The notes below the pieces were generated by a model. It saw only the letters and a program-made list of their open reading frames with translations. It was not told the origin of the DNA and searched no databases. The translations under genes and the position numbers were made by a program. This document shows, piece after piece, positions 1 to 5,341 of a DNA stretch of 6,430 bases. Source of the stretch: Bifidobacterium breve (GTDB lineage: Bacteria > Actinomycetota > Acidimicrobiia > Acidimicrobiales > Ilumatobacteraceae); NCBI GenBank assembly GCA_945896935.1, contig CAMDER010000101.1, forward strand, positions 1-6,430, in the 5' to 3' direction. How positions within the stretch are numbered: the first letter of the stretch is position 1; each line of letters begins with the position of its first letter.

Positions 1-82
1 CGGTATATGCCATGAGTTCGTCGGCCGGTCCGCCAGCAAAACGACCATGCCATAACGTCTTTGAATCGTCTTGCTTGCTCAT
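1..82 (-). CDS. argH: Argininosuccinate lyase, N-terminal fragment (gene runs off the window)
   Basis: Argininosuccinate lyase splits argininosuccinate into arginine and fumarate, the last cytoplasmic step of arginine synthesis. Only the first 27 codons are present: the minus strand from an ATG at 82 reads MSKQDDSKTLWHGRF, then AGGPADELMAYT, and continues past the window edge. The LW-x-GRF-x-GG-PA-(D/E)-x-(L/M) pattern is the usual N-terminus of ArgH; the common form is LWGGRF, so His replaces the first Gly here. The ATG overlaps the argR stop as ATGA. The start is supported by a GAGG Shine-Dalgarno (minus strand, 94-91) with 8 nt to the ATG. In many actinobacteria argG lies between argR and argH; here argH follows argR directly. 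The call rests on a short N-terminal motif plus operon context, and the catalytic residues lie outside the window. Confidence 0.88.
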   Translation of the reverse strand, partial: MSKQDDSKTLWHGRFAGGPADELMAYT

Positions 83-573
83 GAGACTTTCCTCACTTTT
101 GAGTTTGTTGAAATTCCGGCAAGTTCGCGAAGTTTGTCGGCCATGTTGGCACCACCAATGTCTTCAGAGGCAATGCAAAAAATGGTGTCATCACCGGCAA
201 CCGTACCGATGAGACCATTCATCCCACTGCGGTCGAGCGCCGAAGCAACAACGTGAGCACAGCCAGGTGGCGTGCGAACTACAACCATCGGGCCGCTGTG
301 TTGCACATCGGCCACCCACTCGCCCATCACGCGCCGCAACTGGTCTTCTGGAGCCAAACGAGCTGGAGCAAATTCGGGAATCGCATACACGGTGTCGCCA
401 CCTGGGACGCGCACTTTCACCGCTCCAAGATCTTCAAGGTCTCGCGACACAGTCGCCTGAGTTGCACTGACTCCGTTGCCTAACAAGAGTTCAACGAGTT
501 GTGGCTGGTTGGTGACTGCCTGCTGTGAGATCAGTGTGGCAATCATTTGTTGGCGTTGCGCTTTTGTACTCAT
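79..573 (-). CDS. argR: Arginine repressor ArgR
   Basis: ArgR is the arginine-responsive regulator; with arginine bound it forms hexamers that bind ARG-box operators and repress arginine synthesis genes. The 164-residue protein has the usual two-domain build and slightly more than the usual length (about 150). The N-terminal winged helix spans about residues 5-65, with a recognition-helix segment SATQATVSRDLEDLGAVKV at 36-54 that closely matches the ArgR/AhrC pattern. The C-terminal oligomerisation and arginine-binding domain (about 80-155) contains GTVAGDDT at 123-130, whose paired Asp128-Asp129 correspond to the arginine-contacting aspartates. The ATG overlaps the argF stop (ATGA, 570-573), and its own stop overlaps the argH start. 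A G-rich ribosome site (GGGGG, minus strand, 585-581) lies 7 nt before the start. Because it sits in the operon whose promoter carries an ARG-box-like site, autoregulation is likely (inference). Confidence 0.97.
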   Translation of the reverse strand: MSTKAQRQQMIATLISQQAVTNQPQLVELLLGNGVSATQATVSRDLEDLGAVKVRVPGGDTVYAIPEFAPARLAPEDQLRRVMGEWVADVQHSGPMVVVRTPPGCAHVVASALDRSGMNGLIGTVAGDDTIFCIASEDIGGANMADKLRELAGISTNSKVRKVS

Positions 574-1487
574 TTAGTGACCCCCAATAAGTAGGCAAGC
601 ACGCCACGAGACGCGTGCAGTCGGTTATGACCTTGCTGAATGACTCGGCTCGTCGAACCATCTATGACATCGGCAGCGACTTCGTAGCCTCGGTAGGCCG
701 GAAGGCAATGCATAAAGATTGCCTTCGAAGCAGCCTGTGACATCAAGTCTTTTGTCACCGCGTACGAACCGAAGATTTGTAAGCGTTCGGCCTTCTCTGC
801 TTCTTGGCCCATGGAAACCCAAGTGTCGGTGTGCACAGCATGAGCACCGACGACAGCGAGATTGGGATCGGTTGATTGATCAATGGAGCCACTACCCAAG
901 GCAGCAATGCGACTCAACTCGGCGTCTGTTGCTTCATACCCTGATGGGCACGCCAAACGGTAGTGAGCACCGAGCATCACGCACACTTCGCCAAGTGACC
1001 GCGCCACGTTGTTGTAATCGCCTACATAAGCGACTGTCTTGCCTTCTAGCGATCCAAATTCTTGAACCATCGTGAGCGCATCCGCTAGTCCTTGCAAAGG
1101 ATGTGATTCATCGCTCAGCATGTTGACCACAGGAATCGAACTTGCCTCGGCCAGCCGTTTAACCACATCGTGCTTGAAAACCCGGGCTGCGATCAGACCG
1201 TGATAGCCCGACATAATGCGGGCAATATCTTCAACTGGTTCACGAGAGTCGAAACCAACTTCTTCACCACGGGTATAAATCGGGTGACCACCAAGTTGTA
1301 CGACGGCAATTTCCATACTGTGGCGCGTTCGATTAGACGGCTTTTCAAAAATGAGCGCAGCACCCTTGGGTGTTCCGTCGGCGTGCTTAAGTGGACGACC
1401 AAGACTGGCTGGATCTCGTTGCGAGAGTTCAAGCACAATCTTGATTTCGTTAACTGTTAAGTCGGTGATGTTCAGTAAATGCTTCAT
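570..1487 (-). CDS. argF: Ornithine carbamoyltransferase
   Basis: ArgF transfers the carbamoyl group of carbamoyl phosphate to ornithine, giving citrulline. The 305-residue length is typical. In order: the carbamoyl-phosphate loop SNRTR at 51-55 (family form SxRTR, normally STRTR), Arg102 in AARVF, HPLQ at 129-132 (family HPxQ), GDYNN at 156-160, DTWVSMG at 221-227 (the ornithine-binding SMG loop, which separates this enzyme from aspartate carbamoyltransferase), HCLP at 260-263 with the expected catalytic Cys261, and NRLHA near the C-terminus. Odd points: Asn52 replaces the usual Thr of the phosphate loop, and HCLPAYRG replaces the common HCLPAHRG. Both look like lineage variation rather than loss of function. 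The ATG lies 5 nt after the argD stop and has no clear Shine-Dalgarno, so translation is probably coupled to argD. Its stop overlaps the argR start. Confidence 0.96.
   Translation of the reverse strand: MKHLLNITDLTVNEIKIVLELSQRDPASLGRPLKHADGTPKGAALIFEKPSNRTRHSMEIAVVQLGGHPIYTRGEEVGFDSREPVEDIARIMSGYHGLIAARVFKHDVVKRLAEASSIPVVNMLSDESHPLQGLADALTMVQEFGSLEGKTVAYVGDYNNVARSLGEVCVMLGAHYRLACPSGYEATDAELSRIAALGSGSIDQSTDPNLAVVGAHAVHTDTWVSMGQEAEKAERLQIFGSYAVTKDLMSQAASKAIFMHCLPAYRGYEVAADVIDGSTSRVIQQGHNRLHASRGVLAYLLGVTK
701..726. repeat. Perfect 9-bp inverted repeat inside argF
   Basis: GAAGGCAAT (701-709) and its exact reverse complement ATTGCCTTC (718-726) flank an 8-base loop (GCATAAAG). In the argF mRNA this would form a 9-bp hairpin covering the codons around the conserved HCLP motif. 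No T-run follows on the minus strand (the next bases are CGGCCTACCG), so it is not an intrinsic terminator. It may be a coincidence of coding constraint. Confidence 0.5.
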
Positions 1488-1492
1488 TGTTT

Positions 1493-2701
1493 TCAGGCGA
1501 TAACGCCAACTCCTTCAGACAAAACTTGAGCGATTGCCGCGATGACTTCGTCCATTTCGGCGATTGAAACTGTGATCGGCGGAGCGAGACGTAATGAAGT
1601 TGCGTTGACTGCGTTAGTGACAATTCCCCGATTCAATAATTCGAGATACACAGCCTTAGCATCCCGCTTTGATCCAAGTTCGACCGCTCGCAAGAGCCCC
1701 TGACCGCGTACTTCAATGACTCCATCAACTTTTGCGAGCTCTTCGGCCAGGTACTGACCCTTATCGTGCGAAAGCACCGGTGCATTGATTCGACGCATCT
1801 CACCAATGACTGCAGTGATGGCAGCACCAGCGATTGCGGTACCGCTATAAGTCGACCCGTGATCGCCTGGCTGGAAGACAGCGGCCACTTCACTCTTGGC
1901 CCAACAGGCTCCAACGGGGAATCCGTTTCCGAGAGCCTTGGCCATCGTGACGACATCAGGAACAATGTCGGCATGTTGAAAGCCAAACCACTTACCTGTT
2001 CGCGCAAAACCTGTTTGCACTTCGTCGACCATCATCAACATGCCTCGTTCATCACATAGTTGACGAATGCCTTGTAAATATTCCCGTGACGCAGGGATGA
2101 CTCCCCCTTCGCCTTGAACGGTTTCAATCAGGATCGCCGAAACTGATGGATCAATGGAATCTTTCAACGCTTGAAGATCTCCGAACGGAACATGACGAAA
2201 GCCGTCTGGCATCGGATGAAATGGTTCTTGCTTTGTTGGCTGACCAGTCGCAGCAAGCGCGGCCAGGGTTCGACCGTGGAAACTTCCGAATGCCGACACG
2301 ACAACATGTCGACCACGTCCGCCAAAACGACGAGCCAACTTGAGGGCGGCTTCATTTGCTTCGGCGCCACTGTTGCACAAGAAAACTTGACCGTGTGCGC
2401 CCGAGGCTTCAAACATCAATTCGTTGATCGCAATCGCAGCTTGTGTCGCTACAGGATTCGCAAAGAAGTTGCTGACATGCAACAGAGTAGACAGCTGCTG
2501 CGAAATTGCATCGGCGATCACCGGGTTGCTATGACCAAGCGACACAACTGCGATACCTGACAAGAAATCGAGGTAACGCTTGCCATTGCTATCCCACAGT
2601 TCGGTACCGAGTCCCTTTTCAAACATCACTGCTGGTGCACCAAATACTGGCATAAATGGGCAGTATTGATTAGGTGAAGTTGAGAATGTATGTCCGCTCA
2701 T
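1493..2701 (-). CDS. argD: Acetylornithine aminotransferase (PLP-dependent, class III)
   Basis: ArgD is a cytoplasmic PLP enzyme that converts N-acetylglutamate semialdehyde plus glutamate to N-acetylornithine; in some bacteria it also serves lysine synthesis as the succinyl-diaminopimelate aminotransferase. The 402-residue length is normal. Visible class-III features in order: substrate and cofactor entry region to residue 80, the phosphate-binding CNSGAEANEAALKLAR at 109-124, FHGRT at 141-145, the Asp226 that pairs with the PLP pyridine N in VDEVQTGFARTG (225-236), the Schiff-base Lys255 in MAKALGNGFPVGA, and HGSTYSG at 281-287, slightly off the common HG(S/T)TFGG. The ATG overlaps the argB stop as ATGA (2698-2701). 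The only AAAGG-like ribosome site is about 13 nt upstream, which is long, so coupling to argB is likely. Context inside the arg cluster favours argD over other class-III aminotransferases. Confidence 0.96.
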   Translation of the reverse strand: MSGHTFSTSPNQYCPFMPVFGAPAVMFEKGLGTELWDSNGKRYLDFLSGIAVVSLGHSNPVIADAISQQLSTLLHVSNFFANPVATQAAIAINELMFEASGAHGQVFLCNSGAEANEAALKLARRFGGRGRHVVVSAFGSFHGRTLAALAATGQPTKQEPFHPMPDGFRHVPFGDLQALKDSIDPSVSAILIETVQGEGGVIPASREYLQGIRQLCDERGMLMMVDEVQTGFARTGKWFGFQHADIVPDVVTMAKALGNGFPVGACWAKSEVAAVFQPGDHGSTYSGTAIAGAAITAVIGEMRRINAPVLSHDKGQYLAEELAKVDGVIEVRGQGLLRAVELGSKRDAKAVYLELLNRGIVTNAVNATSLRLAPPITVSIAEMDEVIAAIAQVLSEGVGVIA

Positions 2702-3609
2702 GATGCTTGACCAGCCTTTCGATATGAACTTTCAACCATGGTTCCGATACCAGAATCTGTGAAGAGTTCAAGAAGCAACACGTGTGGAATTCGTCCGTCC
2801 AAGATGTGCGACCGCTTCACGCCATTTCGCACGGCATGAACACAACTTTCAACCTTCGGAATCATTCCACCAGCGATCGTGCCATCAGCCATGAGCGCAT
2901 CAAGTTCGTCGGGAGTCGTCTGTCGAATCAAGCTGCTTGGATCAGTGACGACTTTCCGCAAACCTTCAATATCGGTGAGGTACACAAGTTTTTCTGCGCC
3001 AAGCGCTTCGGCAATTGCGCCAGCAACGGTGTCGGCATTGATGTTGTAAGCCTGCCCATTGGCATCGACGCCAATCGTGGCAATGACCGGAACAAAATCG
3101 TCATCTAGTAAACGTTGCAAAATCGCCGGGTTGATTTTTTCGACATCACCAACAAATCCGAGTTCGGGATCTTTGGGGGTTGCAGTAATAAGAGTTGCAT
3201 CTTCTCCGCTCACGCCAACTGCAAATCTGCCGTGCACATTGATCGCCGCAACGATTTGTGGATTCACTTGTCCGCTCAACACCATTCGCGCAATATCAAC
3301 AGTCTCGGCATCGGTGACCCGTAAACCGTTTCTAAATTCGGTGGTCTTGCCGAGACGAGTCATGAGGGCGCTGATCTGCGGTCCGCCACCGTGAACAACA
3401 ACAGGCTTTAACCCAACAAGCCGCATCAACACAATGTCTTCGGCAAATAACGCCAGCGCATCAGATTCGGTTGCGCCAGCCAATGCATTGCCGCCGTATT
3501 TAACGACCACGACTTTGTTAGCAAATTTGCGAATGTACGGCAATGCCTCAATGAGAACAGCAGCCCGTGACTCGGGAGTCAATGCGTTTGATGAAATTGT
3601 TGTACTCAC
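2698..3609 (-). CDS. argB: Acetylglutamate kinase, arginine-inhibited type
   Basis: ArgB phosphorylates N-acetylglutamate with ATP, the second step of the pathway. The 303-residue protein is an amino acid kinase-family enzyme: KYGGNA at 37-42 (ATP phosphates), HGGGPQI at 73-79 and GLRVTD at 95-100 (substrate side), NINADTVAGAIA at 189-200, and GGMIPKVE at 247-254 with the nucleotide-binding Lys252. An N-terminal helix precedes the core (LIEALPYIRKFANK, 19-32), and the C-terminus has LLLELFTDSGIGT (278-290). Both are known marks of kinases allosterically inhibited by arginine and absent in the E. coli-type insensitive enzyme. The start is GTG (3609-3607), overlapping the argC stop as GTGA. A GGGGTG stretch 5-6 nt upstream serves as ribosome site. 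It directly follows argC, where argJ is commonly found in related clusters. Confidence 0.97.
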   Translation of the reverse strand: MSTTISSNALTPESRAAVLIEALPYIRKFANKVVVVKYGGNALAGATESDALALFAEDIVLMRLVGLKPVVVHGGGPQISALMTRLGKTTEFRNGLRVTDAETVDIARMVLSGQVNPQIVAAINVHGRFAVGVSGEDATLITATPKDPELGFVGDVEKINPAILQRLLDDDFVPVIATIGVDANGQAYNINADTVAGAIAEALGAEKLVYLTDIEGLRKVVTDPSSLIRQTTPDELDALMADGTIAGGMIPKVESCVHAVRNGVKRSHILDGRIPHVLLLELFTDSGIGTMVESSYRKAGQAS

Positions 3610-4664
3610 GGGTACACCCCAATCGAAGTCAGTCCAGACGTTTCTGGGAGTCCAAGTGCAACGTTGGCAGCCTGCAATGCGCCACCAGATGCGCCTTTAC
3701 ATAAGTTGTCGAGCGCGCTGATCACCATGACATGGCCAGTGCGTTCGTCGCACCGAGCGGTGATGTGCACGGCATTAGAACCAAGCGTTGCCTTTGTTGA
3801 AGGTGAATCAGAACGAACAACAACGAAAGGCTCGTTGGCATAAAAGCTCTTGAGCGCATCAAGCAAAGATTGTGTCGTGACTGATGAACCATTTGTTGGC
3901 CGTGCATAACACGTTGCCAAAATTCCTCTGTTCATCGGCACCAAGTGCGGCGTGAACAACAATTCGGCGCCGATTTGTTCTTGCATCTCGGGCGTATGCC
4001 TGTGGTCAAGCAGTCCGTAGGCATTCATGTCTTCATTCACGGTGGTGAAGTTGTTGTTCTGCTTGGGCACACGGCCGGCACCAGACACTCCACTGGCGGC
4101 GTCAACGATGATTCCAGAATTTTGAATGAGACCTAACCGGACGAGTGGCGCAAGAGCCAACGTCGCGGCGGTGACATAACAACCAGGTGTTGCGACAAGT
4201 TGTGCGCCGACCAAAGCGTCACGATGCAATTCGGGCAAACCATAAACGGCTTGTTTCAATAACTCGGGTTGATCGTGGGTAAAGCCGTACCACTGCGGGT
4301 ACGCCGAGGGATCTTTCAACCGATAGGCGGCCGACAGATCGACGACACATCCGACTTTGCCGACCAACGTGGGAGCCAACGACAAGCTCGCTTCATGAGG
4401 CAGACCCAAAAACGCCACATCAACGCCATCAATCTGCTGCGCCAAAGTGTCGGGATTGGAATCACCGAAAACGAGATCTGGGTAATGGGCCGCCAGGCTG
4501 GGATACAACGAGGCCACTGCGGTTCCGGCTTGGCTATCACCAGTCGCGGCAACGAGTTCCATCTCGGGATGGCCAGCGATCAGGCGCATCAGTTCAACCC
4601 CGGTATAGCCCGAGGCCCCAATAATGGCCACTTTCTTGTGGGTGGTTGCTTGGCTGATAGTCAC
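3606..4664 (-). CDS. argC: N-acetyl-gamma-glutamyl-phosphate reductase
   Basis: ArgC reduces N-acetylglutamyl phosphate to the semialdehyde with NADPH and acts in the cytoplasm. The 352-residue protein shows the Rossmann nucleotide loop GASGYTG (16-22), the catalytic Cys162 in ATPGCYVTAA, SGVSGAGR (191-198), the HRHTPEM segment (221-227) whose histidines match the active-site histidine region of the family, and the conserved tail DNLCKGASGGALQAAN (319-334), ending in GVYP. Length matches type-1 ArgC. The start is GTG at 4664-4662; no purine-rich ribosome site lies just upstream, and a TATGAT hexamer ends only 8 nt before it, so the mRNA may be leaderless or nearly so. It is the first gene of the operon and sits just downstream of an ArgR-operator-like palindrome. 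Its stop overlaps the argB GTG. Confidence 0.97.
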   Translation of the reverse strand: MTISQATTHKKVAIIGASGYTGVELMRLIAGHPEMELVAATGDSQAGTAVASLYPSLAAHYPDLVFGDSNPDTLAQQIDGVDVAFLGLPHEASLSLAPTLVGKVGCVVDLSAAYRLKDPSAYPQWYGFTHDQPELLKQAVYGLPELHRDALVGAQLVATPGCYVTAATLALAPLVRLGLIQNSGIIVDAASGVSGAGRVPKQNNNFTTVNEDMNAYGLLDHRHTPEMQEQIGAELLFTPHLVPMNRGILATCYARPTNGSSVTTQSLLDALKSFYANEPFVVVRSDSPSTKATLGSNAVHITARCDERTGHVMVISALDNLCKGASGGALQAANVALGLPETSGLTSIGVYP

Positions 4665-4672
4665 AGCGCAAG

Positions 4673-4701
4673 ATCATACGGACTTCTGCATATAAATGCA
4701 A
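4673..4701 (-). promoter_or_regulatory. Predicted sigma70-type promoter of the arg operon
   Basis: On the minus strand a TATGAT -10 hexamer (4678-4673) lies 17 bp downstream of TTGCAT (4701-4696), a partial match to the -35 consensus. The expected transcription start falls at about 4667-4664, at or within a few bases of the argC GTG. The -35 half overlaps the ARG-box-like palindrome, as expected for repression by ArgR. Seen by pattern only. Confidence 0.6.
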
Positions 4702-4702
4702 C
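4685..4702. promoter_or_regulatory. Predicted ArgR operator (ARG box) upstream of argC
   Basis: The 14-bp core TGCATATAAATGCA (4687-4700) is self-complementary at 12 of 14 positions; only the pair 6/9 (A/A) breaks symmetry. It fits the ARG-box pattern TG-x-AT-WWWW-AT-x-CA, with C/G in place of the A/T found in the E. coli and Bacillus consensus. It lies 22 bp before the argC start codon, over the -35 of the predicted promoter, in the operon that encodes ArgR. I see only one clear box; no good second box lies at the usual 2-3 bp spacing. Its TATAAA on the plus strand could also touch expression of the divergent yqgE-like gene, which is speculative. Confidence 0.72.
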
Positions 4703-4758
4703 GATGGTTTGGTCGAGTGGGATACCCAGCCACCTAGTCGGCGTGAGAACATGGGGTC

Positions 4759-5331
4759 ATGGCAAAGTCTCGTGGGTTCGCACTCCCCTCAACCAAGGGT
4801 CGAATCTTGGTAGCTGCGCCTCCCTTGAATGACCCCAATTTTGACCGAACCGTCATTTACATGCTTGAACACAGCGAGGGCGGGGCTCTTGGGCTCGTTC
4901 TTAATCGGCCAAGCGATGATCTCGATATTGAGTTCGATTTGTGGGATGCACTCGTCACCCCACCTAACGAACTCTTCTGCGGTGGCCCAGTTGACCCCAA
5001 GGCCCTCATTGGCCTCGGCGTGGTTCCGGGTAAAACTCCTGACGGTCAGACATTCGTATCGATTGATTGCGTATCACCTGTTGATCTTGATGGTGATCCA
5101 ACGACGATTGATCCGCGCCCAACAATGGTGCGCATCTTTCATGGATACGCCGGATGGGGCCCGCAGCAACTTGACGTTGAACTTGAAGGCGGCGCGTGGA
5201 TTGTGTTGAACGCCTTAGTGGCCGATGTGTTCACCGATCAACCCGAAGAATTATGGCAAGCGGTTTTGCGTCGCCAAAAAGGTGAAGTGAGTTGGCTCGC
5301 CGACTGCCCCGCCGACCCAATGCAGAATTAG
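4759..5331 (+). CDS. YqgE/AlgH family protein (UPF0301, DUF179)
   Basis: This 190-residue protein belongs to the YqgE/AlgH family, whose molecular role is not well settled; AlgH was first named for an effect on alginate production in Pseudomonas. Family marks in order: GRILVAAPPLNDPNFDRTV (14-32), GALGLVLNRPS (42-52), FCGGPVDP (73-80), RIFHGYAGWGPQQLDVELEG (125-144), GGAWIV (144-149), and LWQAVLRRQKGE (165-176). Length is typical, with about 12 residues before the first conserved stretch. No signal peptide or membrane segment is visible, so it is probably cytoplasmic. The chosen ATG gives the expected N-terminus; an ATG at 4751 is out of frame. It is the only plus-strand gene, transcribed away from argC and toward pheT, and ends 10 bp from the pheT stop. 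Nothing in it suggests a direct role in arginine synthesis. The family is certain, the function unknown. Confidence 0.95.
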   Translation: MAKSRGFALPSTKGRILVAAPPLNDPNFDRTVIYMLEHSEGGALGLVLNRPSDDLDIEFDLWDALVTPPNELFCGGPVDPKALIGLGVVPGKTPDGQTFVSIDCVSPVDLDGDPTTIDPRPTMVRIFHGYAGWGPQQLDVELEGGAWIVLNALVADVFTDQPEELWQAVLRRQKGEVSWLADCPADPMQN

Positions 5332-5341
5332 ATAGTTCTAG

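Larger units (their letters stand above)
4665..4758. other. Divergent intergenic region between argC and the yqgE-like gene
   Basis: These 94 bp are the only intergenic space of note in the window. The argC-proximal half holds the predicted ARG box and arg promoter. The yqgE-proximal half has a small hairpin TGGG-ATA-CCCA (4718-4728) and no convincing plus-strand promoter: TATAAA at 4691-4696 could be a -10, but no good -35 lies upstream. A weak GAGAA (4745-4749) is the only Shine-Dalgarno-like stretch before the ATG at 4759. Confidence 0.6.

Noticed and set aside
719..1075. Plus-strand open frame of 118 codons antisense to argF
   Set aside because: Fully inside argF, low-complexity basic translation, no family resemblance.
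2171..2560. Plus-strand open frame of 129 codons antisense to argD
   Set aside because: Fully inside argD with no recognisable domain and no ribosome site; a shadow frame.
2643..2667. Inverted repeat AATACTG / CAGTATT with an 11-base loop near the 5' end of argD
   Set aside because: Seven-bp arms with this loop are expected several times by chance in a window of this size, and the site lies in coding sequence without other support.
4269..4832. Plus-strand open frame of 187 codons antisense to argC and running across the argC upstream region into the yqgE-like gene
   Set aside because: It lies opposite the well-supported argC, its translation resembles no family I know and is rich in Arg/Gln/His as expected of an antisense shadow, and it overlaps the true start of the yqgE-like gene in another frame.
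5324..5339. Possible bidirectional terminator between the yqgE-like gene and pheT
   Set aside because: The stem is only about 6 bp, A/T-rich, includes a G-T pair and has no T-run on either strand; too weak to call a terminator.
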